64,000 bases of DNA from Nocardioides speluncae. Lineage in GTDB: Bacteria; Actinomycetota; Actinomycetes; Propionibacteriales; Nocardioidaceae. Position 1 is the stretch's first letter. Each line of letters starts with the position of its first letter. The stretch is taken from the NCBI RefSeq assembly GCF_003121585.1, contig NZ_QEOO01000015.1:1-64000 (forward strand). The letters run 5' to 3'. A program made the translations under genes and the position numbers. The notes beneath the pieces are model-generated. The model did not search any database. It saw only the letters and a list, made by a program, of their open reading frames with translations, and was not told where the DNA came from. This document shows positions 27,637 to 35,346 of the stretch, one piece after another.

Positions 27637-27656
27637 CAGCTGCCTCCCTCTTGATG

Positions 27657-28631
27657 TCAGGCCTCTTGGATCAGGCCGGTCTCGAAGGCGAGCTCGGCCT
27701 GGTGCAGCCACCACGGGAGGGCGGCACGTTCACGATCGCGGACCTCAGGGTCCGGATGGTCGACGATGTCGAGGGCCTTGTTCCACCCCAGCCAGGTCAG
27801 ACCACTCAGCAGTCCCAGCCGCAGCGCCGCATCGTCGTACGCCGGTCCGGCGGCCTCGCGGTGCACCGCGAGCAGGTCGTCGAAGCCGAGTGTCATGAGA
27901 TGCGCGCAACCGGCCAACAACCGGCCGACGTCGAGCTCCGCGGGGCCGCGGGTCGCTATCCCCCAGTCGATCAGCACCAATCCCGGATCCAGTGCCATGT
28001 TCACCGTGGACAGGTCGCCGTGCAGGAGCGTCGCGGGCAGTCGCTCCAGCGCCGCGACCAGCGGGGTCACGTCCTGGGCCAGCGCGAGCACCCGCTGCCC
28101 CACCTCGCCTGGTGCGACCTCGGCGAACAGCTCCCAGCCGCGCAGGGCGAAGTTGACGAGCTGGTTGCCGGCCAGCGGACGGATCCGGGCGGGCTGGAAG
28201 AGCCCCACGACGTCAGACAGCGGCATCAGGCCGTCGAGCTCGCGGCCCAGGTAGGCCGCGTGCAGGTCCGCAACGGCGCACAGCACCGTGCTGATCTGGC
28301 CGGCCGAAAGCGTGTCCTTCCAGGTGAACACCCGGTCACCGAGGTCGCGCATCACGAGCACGCCATGTCCGGCGTCGTCGTACCAGCTGGCCAGGATCGG
28401 GTGGGCGACGCTGGCCGGGAGACCATCGAGCAGGCCGCTCTGATGGAGGTCCACCTCGCGCCCCGAGGAATCGTCGACGAGCCGCATCACCACATCGGTT
28501 GCCGGATCGAATCGCTTGACGATGACGGTCCGTCCGTCAGCGAGGCGCACGCGCTCCAGCGTCGCACCGGAACGGCCGTCGTCGTTGACCGGTGCGCGAT
28601 CCACTGCTGCCTGCAGGATCGCCGGATCCAC
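27657..28631 (-). CDS. Aminoglycoside phosphotransferase (APH)-fold kinase
   Basis: 324 aa, GTG start. Kinase-like fold: RTVIVKRFDP gives the ATP-binding Lys, LLHGDLSTVNMALD the catalytic HGDxxxxN, and LIDWGIATRGPAELDVGRLL the Mg-binding Asp. This superfamily phosphorylates antibiotics, choline, sugars or homoserine, so resistance should not be assumed. It lies 20 bp upstream of the TIGR03086-type gene on the same strand, probably one unit. Confidence 0.85.
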   Translation of the reverse strand: MDPAILQAAVDRAPVNDDGRSGATLERVRLADGRTVIVKRFDPATDVVMRLVDDSSGREVDLHQSGLLDGLPASVAHPILASWYDDAGHGVLVMRDLGDRVFTWKDTLSAGQISTVLCAVADLHAAYLGRELDGLMPLSDVVGLFQPARIRPLAGNQLVNFALRGWELFAEVAPGEVGQRVLALAQDVTPLVAALERLPATLLHGDLSTVNMALDPGLVLIDWGIATRGPAELDVGRLLAGCAHLMTLGFDDLLAVHREAAGPAYDDAALRLGLLSGLTWLGWNKALDIVDHPDPEVRDRERAALPWWLHQAELAFETGLIQEA

Positions 28632-28697
28632 ACAACCATCGTGGCCCTCCGCGTCCCTGCGAACAGCCCCAGAGCCTTACGGGCCGGTGACGGATAG

Positions 28698-29174
28698 TCA
28701 CATTGGGCCGTGCTGCAACTTGACCACGGCGATCTCCCGGTCGGTGCGCTCGGCGTACTTCGCATAGTTCGGCCAGACCTTGAGCATCCGCTGCCAGGCC
28801 TCGGCGCGCTCGTCGCCCGACAGCCGGACGGCCGAGCAGACGGCACGGCGCCCGCGGTACTCGACCTCGGCCCGGTCGGCCGCGAGCAGGTTGCCGAGCC
28901 AGGCCGGCGGCTTGGGCTGGCCCCAGTTCGATCCGGCCACCAGCCATCCGCCGTCGACCGGGACGCACAGCAGCGGTGTCGTGCGGATGATCCCCGACCT
29001 GCGGCCCGGCACGATGAGGAAGAGCTCGGGGATTCCGGAGAGCGTCAGCAGCGTCAGCCGGCCGCGGCTCAGCCTGCGCAGCAGTCGGTCCAGCGCCGGG
29101 ATCCAGCGGCCGCCAATTCGGGGCAGCCAGGGCTGCCCGCCCAGCCAGATGGCGAGCGCGCGAAACGGGTTCAT
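28698..29174 (-). CDS. Nitroreductase/deazaflavin-dependent oxidoreductase family protein
   Basis: 158 aa. RLTLLTLSGIPELFLIVPGRRSGIIRTTPLLCVPVDGGWLVAGSNWGQPKPPAWLGNLLAA is the F420-binding split-barrel signature of the Ddn-like family (PGRRSGxxRTTPL). Relatives use reduced F420 to reduce quinones or nitro compounds. TAGGGT (29183-29188, minus) precedes the ATG by 8 nt. Confidence 0.9.
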   Translation of the reverse strand: MNPFRALAIWLGGQPWLPRIGGRWIPALDRLLRRLSRGRLTLLTLSGIPELFLIVPGRRSGIIRTTPLLCVPVDGGWLVAGSNWGQPKPPAWLGNLLAADRAEVEYRGRRAVCSAVRLSGDERAEAWQRMLKVWPNYAKYAERTDREIAVVKLQHGPM

Positions 29175-29264
29175 AGTCGGTGACCCTAGTGAACGTGTCG
29201 AGTCAGATCCCGGTAGTCACAACGGGCAGTAGCGGGCGAGGCGCTGGCCGGGGACAGTGGAGAG

Positions 29265-30455
29265 ATGCACGCATGGCGAGCTCGGGTTGCCTTCGACGGG
29301 GAGCGGTTCCTCGACGGCGGCGCCACCGTGCTGGTCGAGGGCGAGGAGATCGTCGGCGTCGAGCCGGCGGCGTACGACGTCCCGCACGACTGTGCGGTCA
29401 CCGAGTTCGAGGGCACGCTGCTGCCCGGCCTGTTCGACTGCCACGTGCATCTGGTTGCGGACGGCACCGTCGGCGGCCTGGAGCGTGTCGGTGAGTACGA
29501 CGACGCAACCCTGGACCGAGTCATCGTCGAGTCGCTGTCGGCCCAGGTGGCGATGGGCGTGACCACCGTCCGCGACCTCGGCGACACCGGCTACCGGACA
29601 CTCGCGCACCGTCTCGACCCCGGCCTGCCGCGTGTGGTGGCCGCCGGTCCCCCGCTGACCGTGCCGGACGGGCACTGCCACTTCCTCGGCGGCGTGGTGA
29701 CCGCGGACGGGATCAAGGACGCGATCGCCGAGCACGCGGACCGCGGCGTGGACGTGGTCAAGGTGATGGCCTCCGGCGGGATGCTGACTCCGGGCACCGA
29801 CGTACTCGGCATCCAGTTCGACCCCGCCGAGCTCCGGCAGCTGGTCGAGATCGCCCACGACCTCGGTCTGTCCGTGCTCGCCCACGCGCACTCGCTGGCC
29901 GGCATCCAGCACGCGATCGCAGCCGGCGTCGACGGCATCGAGCACTTCACCGGCCTCACCGCGGAGGGCGTCCAACTGCCCGACGCCGTGCTCAGCCTGG
30001 TCGCCGCCGGCGGCATCGTCGTCGATCCCACTCTGGGCACCGATCTCGCCAAGCTCGCCGAGATCGGCGAGCCGCCACCGGCCATCAAGGCGGTGATGGA
30101 GCGGCTCGGCCTGGACCCGATGGACATGTTCGAGGGCCGGATCGCGCTGCTGTCCCGCTTCCGCGAGTACGACGTACGCCTGGTCACCGGTACCGACGCC
30201 GGGATCGGGCCACCCAAGCAGCACGGCAACGCCTGGCTCGCGGTCATGGATCTGGTCCGCGGCGGCTACCCCGTCGACGAGGCGCTTGCCACGGCCACCA
30301 GCGGCGCCGCCGACGCCTGCGACCTCACCGGCATCACCGGCCGGATGGCGCCCGACCATCTGGCCGACCTGCTCGCCGTCGACGGCGACCTGCGGACGGA
30401 CCCGAACGCTCTCGGCCGACCCGCGACGGTGATGGTGCGCGGCTTGCAAGGCTGA
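29265..30455 (+). CDS. Amidohydrolase family protein
   Basis: 396 aa. Metal-dependent hydrolase with an N-terminal beta-sandwich strand, LPGLFDCHVHLVADG for the first metal ligands, VVKVMASGGM, VLAHAHSLAGIQHAIAAGVDGIEHFTG and LVTGTDAGIGPPKQHG with the catalytic Asp. This subgroup includes prolidase/imidazolonepropionase-like enzymes that open cyclic amides. ATG preceded by GGAGAG. The DUF222-HNH element begins 25 bp after its stop. Confidence 0.9.
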   Translation: MHAWRARVAFDGERFLDGGATVLVEGEEIVGVEPAAYDVPHDCAVTEFEGTLLPGLFDCHVHLVADGTVGGLERVGEYDDATLDRVIVESLSAQVAMGVTTVRDLGDTGYRTLAHRLDPGLPRVVAAGPPLTVPDGHCHFLGGVVTADGIKDAIAEHADRGVDVVKVMASGGMLTPGTDVLGIQFDPAELRQLVEIAHDLGLSVLAHAHSLAGIQHAIAAGVDGIEHFTGLTAEGVQLPDAVLSLVAAGGIVVDPTLGTDLAKLAEIGEPPPAIKAVMERLGLDPMDMFEGRIALLSRFREYDVRLVTGTDAGIGPPKQHGNAWLAVMDLVRGGYPVDEALATATSGAADACDLTGITGRMAPDHLADLLAVDGDLRTDPNALGRPATVMVRGLQG

Positions 30456-30479
30456 GGGCTGTTGTGGGCTCGGGGCTTT

Positions 30480-30580
30480 GACTACCGATTTGCGTGGTTA
30501 CTGTCGGCGGTGGTTGCGGTACCTGGTTCGGCTGCTTTTCGACTTACGGTTTGCTCGGGTCAACGGTCTGTGGTTGCGGT
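30480..30580 (+). repeat. Left terminal inverted repeat of the DUF222-HNH element
   Basis: Outer block 30480-30522, inner block 30558-30580. Both contain TGGTTGCGGT. The inner block is identical over 23 bp to the reverse complement of 31894-31916. Confidence 0.8.
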
Positions 30581-30590
30581 TTCCAAACCT

Positions 30591-30618
30591 TTGACTATCG
30601 CTCGAACGTATGTACAGT
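30591..30618 (+). promoter_or_regulatory. Candidate promoter of the DUF222-HNH gene
   Basis: TTGACT (30591-30596), 16-bp spacer, TACAGT (30613-30618). It lies 48 bp before the start codon, just inside the left repeat, in unusually AT-rich sequence. Confidence 0.5.
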
Positions 30619-30666
30619 TGACGTAGTCAGTCATCGTCGGTACACCATGGGGGAGGTGCCGGAGGA

Positions 30667-31890
30667 ATGCTCGTCAATTCACCACATCCGGTGCTCGCCT
30701 GTGCCGCTGCTATTGAGGCCGCGTTGCAGGACGTTAACGGCGTCGAACCGGCTTTCATGCGGACTTCGGAGAAGGCCGATGCGCTGCTCGCCCTCGCCCG
30801 GCTGGAGACTCAGCTGGCCGCGTTGCGGCTGAAGGTGATGGCCGCCGCGGACGACGTCGCCGAGGAGTCCGGGGCGCGTGATGTGGCGGCCTGGCTGGCC
30901 CATGAATCTCACGATGCCCCGGCCGCTTGTCGGGCCGACCTGCATCTCGGCACCGCACTTGACTCCCGGTGGACCCGCTTGGCGGCCGGCATCACGGCCG
31001 GTGCGGTGAACCTGGCCCAGGCCCGGGTGATCGCCCGCGCTCTCGACGAGCTGCCCGACGATCTCGACCCGGCGCTGCTGGTGCAGGCCGAGGAGCACCT
31101 GGTCGAGGCCGCCGGCGAGTACCGGCCCGACCAGTTGCGGGTGCTGAGTCGGCGGATCCTCGACGTGATCGCGCCCGAGATCGGCGAAGCCGAGGAAGCC
31201 AAGCAGCTCGCGCGGGAGGAAGAACGCGCCTGGGAGACCACCAGCCTCACCCTGACCAGGCGCGGAGACGGCACCACCCGCCTGACTGGCCTCCTGCCCG
31301 ACGCGGCCGCGGTCCGGCTGGCCACCTACCTCGACGCCTTCACCTCACCCCGCCAGCAGTCCACCACCGCCATGCCACAGCATCGCGCGCGGGGGCAGGC
31401 GTTCTGCGCACTGCTGGAGCACCTCGACCCGGCCAAGCTCCCCGACCACGGCGGCGACGCCACCACAGTCATGGTCACCATTGACCACGCTGCACTCGCC
31501 AAGGACCTCGCGGCCGCCGCCGGGTTGGTCGGCACCGACGACAAGATCACCGCCGCCCAAGCCCGACGGCTCGCCTGCACCGCCCAGATCATCCCCGTCG
31601 TGCTCGGCGGGAAGTCCGAGATCCTCGACCTCGGCCGCACCCGGCGCCACTTCTCACCCGCCCAGCGCAAAGCCCTCCGACTTCGTGACCAGCGGTGCCG
31701 CGGCGAGAATTGTACGGTTCCGGCATCGTGGTGTGAGGCCCATCATTGGAAGCCATGGTCAAAAGACGGAAAGACCAACCTCGCCGACGGAATCCTGCTT
31801 TGCAGTCACCACCATCACCGAGCACACGACAATCGCTATTCATCGGAACGAATGCCCAACGGCGATATCCGATTCCACCGGAGAAACTAA
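30667..31890 (+). CDS. DUF222 and HNH endonuclease domain protein
   Basis: 407 aa. Residues 30-290 are the helical DUF222 domain (LLALARLETQLAALRLKVMAAADDVA, YRPDQLRVLSRRILD). The C-terminal HNH nuclease is complete: RDQRCRGENCTVPASWCEAHH, KTNLADGILLCSHHHHRAHD, with four Cys and the HH...N...H set. Start ATG sits directly after GGAGGA, and a second GGAGG lies 11 nt away. Very common in actinobacteria in many copies per genome; function is unproven. Here it is flanked by inverted repeats, which supports a role in mobility. Confidence 0.93.
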   Translation: MLVNSPHPVLACAAAIEAALQDVNGVEPAFMRTSEKADALLALARLETQLAALRLKVMAAADDVAEESGARDVAAWLAHESHDAPAACRADLHLGTALDSRWTRLAAGITAGAVNLAQARVIARALDELPDDLDPALLVQAEEHLVEAAGEYRPDQLRVLSRRILDVIAPEIGEAEEAKQLAREEERAWETTSLTLTRRGDGTTRLTGLLPDAAAVRLATYLDAFTSPRQQSTTAMPQHRARGQAFCALLEHLDPAKLPDHGGDATTVMVTIDHAALAKDLAAAAGLVGTDDKITAAQARRLACTAQIIPVVLGGKSEILDLGRTRRHFSPAQRKALRLRDQRCRGENCTVPASWCEAHHWKPWSKDGKTNLADGILLCSHHHHRAHDNRYSSERMPNGDIRFHRRN

Positions 31891-31893
31891 TAG

Positions 31894-31996
31894 ACCGCAA
31901 CCACAGACCGTTGACCACAACGGCGCGCAAGAATAGGCGACCACACTGAGTTGTACCGCAACCAAAAGACAACGGTAACCACGTAACTCGGTAGTC
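31894..31996 (-). repeat. Right terminal inverted repeat of the DUF222-HNH element
   Basis: Inner block 31894-31916 begins 3 bp after the HNH stop; outer block 31953-31996 ends in GGTAGTC. Distance between the blocks is within 2 bp of the left arm. Confidence 0.8.
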
Positions 31997-32057
31997 ACCT
32001 CGAGCCAAGAAGCCCAGGCATGGATGCCACCGGGGTTGGCACGCGCGACGACGTCAC

Positions 32058-32076
32058 TTAGGGTTGCCTAACCTAA
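32058..32076. promoter_or_regulatory. DtxR/IdeR-type iron box
   Basis: TTAGGGTTGCCTAACCTAA matches the IdeR/DmdR consensus TTAGGTTAGSCTAACCTAA at 17 of 19 positions. It lies 18 bp before the lipoprotein start, where a bound repressor would block the promoter under iron-rich conditions. Confidence 0.8.
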
Positions 32077-32094
32077 GTCTCGGGAGGAATCCGC

Positions 32095-33285
32095 ATGACC
32101 ACGCGCCCCACGCTTCGCCGTACCGCTCCCCTGGCCGTCGCCGCGCTCGCACTCGGCCTGCTCGCCAGCTGCTCGGCTGACGAGAGCGACGCCAACACCA
32201 ACTCCGAGAACAAGGCCGCCACCGAACCCGGCTATGTCCAGACCAACCTGGTCGCGAACTGGGAGGCGTACCACCCGCAGATCGTCGAGCCGGAGCTGGA
32301 GAACGCCTGGGGTATCTCGCTGCGGCCGGCCGGAGCGGGCGGGCACTTCTGGATCACCGCGCAGGCCAGCGGCAAGTCTTTCGAGTATGTCGGCGACGTC
32401 GGCGGCAAGAAGCTGTTCCAGGACGAGCTCAAGGAGGTGACGATCCCGGAGGTCGCGGCGGACACCGGACCCACCGGCACGGTCTTCAACGAGAAGGGCG
32501 ACGGGTTTGTGATCACCCAGAAGCTCGAGGATGCCCCTGCCGGTGAGGACAGCATCACCGCGCCGGCCAAGTTCCTCTTCGCCACCGACTCCGGGATCGT
32601 CACCGCCTGGACCGAGCGCGAGAACGAGGACGGGACCAAGTCGTTCCCGGCCACCTCGGAGATCGTGTTCAACCAGTCCAAGCAGGGCTCGTCGTTCCTC
32701 GGCATGGCCATCACGCCGGCCAACGACAAGATCCTGCTCGCCGACTTCGGCGAGAGGCCCGGCCTGGTTGTGGTCGACGACAAGTTCCAGGTGGTCAAGA
32801 GCCCCGGCTTCCAGAGCCCGTTCTCGAAGGAGTACCAGCCCTTCAACGTGCAGACCATCGGCGAGTCGATCTTCGTCACCTACGCCGCGTGGGGCTCGCC
32901 AGGCGAGGAAGAGCCGGCTCCGGGCGAGGGCAGGCTCGCGGAGTTCTCGGCGGACGGCAAGCTGATCGCCGAGTGGGAGGGCGGCAAGTACCTCAACGCT
33001 CCGTGGGGCGTCACCCAGGCACCGGAGAGCGGCTTCGGCGAGTACGACGGCGCGCTGCTGGTCTCCAACTTCGGTGACGGCACCATCGCCGCACTCGACC
33101 CGGAGACGCACCAGGCGATCGACTTCCTGCGCCGGCCGGACGGTCACCGGGTGGAGATCGACGGGCTGTGGGACATCAAGTTCGGCAACGGCAAGAGCCT
33201 CGGCCGCGACGACGCCCTCTACTTCGCGGCCGGACCAGGCCCTGAGGCGGACGGCATCTTCGGCCGCCTGACCTGGGAGAAGTAG
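32095..33285 (+). CDS. TIGR03118-type lipoprotein behind an iron box
   Basis: 396 aa. Lipoprotein signal with lipobox (LGLLASC near residue 24), then an Asn/Asp/Ser linker. The body fits the TIGR03118 family: TNLVANWEAYHPQIVEPELENAWGISL, FWITAQASG, LLVSNFGDGTIAALD and GLWDIKFGNG, the pattern of a six-bladed beta-propeller. Start ATG with GGGAGG 6 nt upstream. The upstream iron box predicts induction under iron starvation, so a role in iron or siderophore handling is plausible but not shown by the family itself. Confidence 0.85.
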   Translation: MTTRPTLRRTAPLAVAALALGLLASCSADESDANTNSENKAATEPGYVQTNLVANWEAYHPQIVEPELENAWGISLRPAGAGGHFWITAQASGKSFEYVGDVGGKKLFQDELKEVTIPEVAADTGPTGTVFNEKGDGFVITQKLEDAPAGEDSITAPAKFLFATDSGIVTAWTERENEDGTKSFPATSEIVFNQSKQGSSFLGMAITPANDKILLADFGERPGLVVVDDKFQVVKSPGFQSPFSKEYQPFNVQTIGESIFVTYAAWGSPGEEEPAPGEGRLAEFSADGKLIAEWEGGKYLNAPWGVTQAPESGFGEYDGALLVSNFGDGTIAALDPETHQAIDFLRRPDGHRVEIDGLWDIKFGNGKSLGRDDALYFAAGPGPEADGIFGRLTWEK

Positions 33286-33305
33286 CTGCCTCATAGGCTT
33301 CGGGC

Positions 33306-34424
33306 ATGACAGCCACCGCGACGCTTCGCCGCAACAGCTGGACGAACTGGACCACGGCGGTCCCGATCGTGGCTGCGGTGGTGCTGGCAGCGACCTGGGG
33401 CCGCTACCCACCCGACTGGGTGCTCGTGATCGTCGGGTTGGCGCTGATCGGTGCCGTGCTGGCCGCCGTACAGCACGCCGAGGTGGTTGCCCACCGGGTC
33501 GGCGAGCCGTTCGGGTCGCTGCTGCTCGCGGTGGCGGTGACGGTCATCGAGGTCGCGCTCATCGTGACCCTGATGGTGTCCGGCGGCAAGGACACCTCGT
33601 CACTTGCCCGGGACACCGTCTTCGCGGCGGTGATGATCAGCGTCAACGGCATCGTCGGACTGGTGCTGCTGGTGAGTGCGCTGCGCCACCACCTTGCGGT
33701 CTTCAACCCGGAAGGCACCGGCGCCGCGCTGGCGACGGTGATCACGCTCGCGAGCGTCTGCCTGGTGCTGCCGACGTTCACGGTCACCACGCCCGGCCCG
33801 GAGTTCACGCCAGGCCAGCTGGCGTTCGCGGCGATCGCGTCGCTCGCCCTATACGGCCTGTTCGTGTTCACCCAGACCGTGCGGCACCGCGACTTCTTCC
33901 TGCCGGTCGACAAGGACGGCGTCACGCTCAACGACGAGGACCAGGACGGCCACGCCGACCCGCCCTCGGACCGCACCGCGCTGGCCAGCCTCGGCCTGTT
34001 GCTGGTCTCCCTGGTCGCCGTCGTCGGCCTGGCCAAGGTCGAGTCGCCGGCGATCGAGGACGCCGTCGCCGCCGCCGGCTTCCCGCATGCCTTCGTCGGC
34101 GTGGTGATCGCACTGCTGGTACTGCTGCCGGAGACGATCGCCGCGGTCCGCGCGGCCGCCCGCGAGGAGGTGCAGATCGGCCTCAACCTCGCCTTCGGCT
34201 CCGCAATGGCTTCGATCGGGCTGACCATCCCCACCATCGCGGTTGCCTCGATCTGGCTCGATGGTCCGCTCACGCTCGGACTGGACCCGATGCAGATCGT
34301 GCTGCTGATGACCACCGTCGTGGTGGCCGTGCTCACCGTCGTACCGGGCCGCGCCAAGCCGCTGCAAGGCGGCGTACACCTGGTGCTCCTCGCGGCGTTC
34401 GTCTTCCTGTCGATCTCTCCGTAG
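33306..34424 (+). CDS. Ca2+/H+ antiporter, ChaA-like
   Basis: 372 aa with about 11 membrane segments. CaCA-superfamily alpha-repeats are visible: AVTVIEVALIVTLMVSGG in the first half and LVLLPETIAAVRAAAREEVQIGLNLAFGSAMASIGLTIP in the second, each with the conserved Glu. An acidic loop (NDEDQDGHADPPSD) separates the halves. TAGGCT (33294-33299) ends 6 nt before the ATG, so it is likely leaderless and separately transcribed from the lipoprotein 20 bp upstream. Confidence 0.92.
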   Translation: MTATATLRRNSWTNWTTAVPIVAAVVLAATWGRYPPDWVLVIVGLALIGAVLAAVQHAEVVAHRVGEPFGSLLLAVAVTVIEVALIVTLMVSGGKDTSSLARDTVFAAVMISVNGIVGLVLLVSALRHHLAVFNPEGTGAALATVITLASVCLVLPTFTVTTPGPEFTPGQLAFAAIASLALYGLFVFTQTVRHRDFFLPVDKDGVTLNDEDQDGHADPPSDRTALASLGLLLVSLVAVVGLAKVESPAIEDAVAAAGFPHAFVGVVIALLVLLPETIAAVRAAAREEVQIGLNLAFGSAMASIGLTIPTIAVASIWLDGPLTLGLDPMQIVLLMTTVVVAVLTVVPGRAKPLQGGVHLVLLAAFVFLSISP

Positions 34425-34454
34425 GGCCTCGTGCCCAGCCACGGGCTTGCCGTA

Positions 34455-34497
34455 TCGAATATCGATGTTATCGTTTTTCGACAACATCGATATTCGA
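34455..34497. promoter_or_regulatory. Long palindrome, probable operator of the DUF2975/HTH pair
   Basis: TCGAATATCGATGTTaTCG and CGAcAACATCGATATTCGA form a 19-bp arm pair with one mismatch around TTTTT. It lies 15 bp before the DUF2975 start. Each arm contains the smaller near-palindrome TCGAATATCGA, so two dimers could bind side by side. AT-rich against the surroundings. Confidence 0.7.
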
Positions 34498-34511
34498 CAT
34501 GGGGGCGGCTG

Positions 34512-35114
34512 ATGAGTACACCGACGTTCACGGCGCGGAAGTACACCTTCATCCAGATTGCACTGTGGCTCACGCTCGTCATGGTCCCGGGCGTGACCCT
34601 CGGTCAGCACATATCGGACTGGTTCGAGCACAGCTGGTTGTCGTGGACCTTCGACACCGGTCGCATGAGGGTCCTGCCAGCTTCAGCTGCCGCACCCGGA
34701 GCAGACGCTCAGCTGAGCTGGGGCGGCCAGGTCCACATGAACCTTCACAATCCGTCGGCGAGCGACCGGTTGACGGCGATGCTGCCGTCTGCTGCGGTGT
34801 CGGCGCTGGTCATGACGGCCAGCGCAGTCCTGCTGCGGCTGGTCGATGCCGCCCAGCGGGGTCGCCCGTTCGCGCCGGCGAGCGTCGGTGGGATCAGGTT
34901 GCTCGGGGCGCTGGCGGTCGTCGGCGGCGTCGTCGTGCCCCTAGCCAACGGCTATGCGGACAGCCGACTGGCCGACCGTGCGCTCGCCGAGCCAATCGGC
35001 TTCGAGGCACACTTTCCCTTCGCCTGGTTCGTGGCTGCCGGACTGCTGTTCGCGCTGGCCGAGGTCTTCCGTGTCGGCAACCGGCTCGAGGCCGAGGTCG
35101 AAGGGCTGGTCTGA
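34512..35114 (+). CDS. DUF2975 membrane protein
   Basis: 200 aa. Four membrane segments: FIQIALWLTLVMVPGVTLG, LTAMLPSAAVSALVMTASAVLLRL, IRLLGALAVVGGVVVPLANG and PFAWFVAAGLLFALAEVFRVG. The last segment, ending in AEVFRxGxxLExExEGLV, is the family signature. ATG at 34512 chosen after GGGGGCGG. The gene overlaps the downstream HTH gene (TGATG) and is always paired with such a regulator. Function is unknown. Confidence 0.85.
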   Translation: MSTPTFTARKYTFIQIALWLTLVMVPGVTLGQHISDWFEHSWLSWTFDTGRMRVLPASAAAPGADAQLSWGGQVHMNLHNPSASDRLTAMLPSAAVSALVMTASAVLLRLVDAAQRGRPFAPASVGGIRLLGALAVVGGVVVPLANGYADSRLADRALAEPIGFEAHFPFAWFVAAGLLFALAEVFRVGNRLEAEVEGLV

Positions 35115-35341
35115 TGCCGGTCGAAGAACCACACCGCGTCGTGTGCCGCCTCGACGAACTGCTGGCCGAACGTGGGATGAGCGTTACCGCCTTGGCCGAG
35201 ACGATTGGTGTCACCAACGTCAACCTGAGCGTGTTGAAGAACCAGCGGGCGAAGGCGATCCGGTTCTCCACATTGACCGCGATCTGTGAGGCGCTGGATT
35301 GCCAGCCAGGTGACCTCTTCGTCGTCGGCGATCGGACCTGA
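35114..35341 (+). CDS. Small Xre/YozG-type HTH regulator
   Basis: 75 aa. RLDELLAERGMSVTALAETIGVTNVNLSVLKNQRAKAIRFSTLTAICEALDCQPGDLF is a complete single-domain Cro/C1-type HTH. The ATG shares one base with the DUF2975 stop. It probably binds the upstream palindrome and represses its own operon. Confidence 0.92.
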   Translation: MPVEEPHRVVCRLDELLAERGMSVTALAETIGVTNVNLSVLKNQRAKAIRFSTLTAICEALDCQPGDLFVVGDRT

Positions 35342-35346
35342 CTGAC

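Larger units (their letters stand above)
30480..31996 (+). mobile_element. DUF222-HNH element with terminal inverted repeats
   Basis: A 1.5-kb unit holding one HNH gene and bounded by imperfect inverted repeats of about 100 bp. Each arm has two conserved blocks at matching distance: an outer one starting GACTACCGA and ending TGGTTGCGGTAC, and an inner 23-bp perfect repeat (30558-30580 versus 31894-31916). The lower GC of the flanks and the discrete layout suggest a mobile unit. It recalls the 13E12 repeat family of mycobacteria, which also encodes DUF222-HNH proteins. No target duplication is visible. Confidence 0.65.

Noticed and set aside
27657..28631. Antibiotic-resistance gene (aminoglycoside phosphotransferase)
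   Set aside because: Only the general kinase fold is supported; most chromosomal members of this fold have other substrates.
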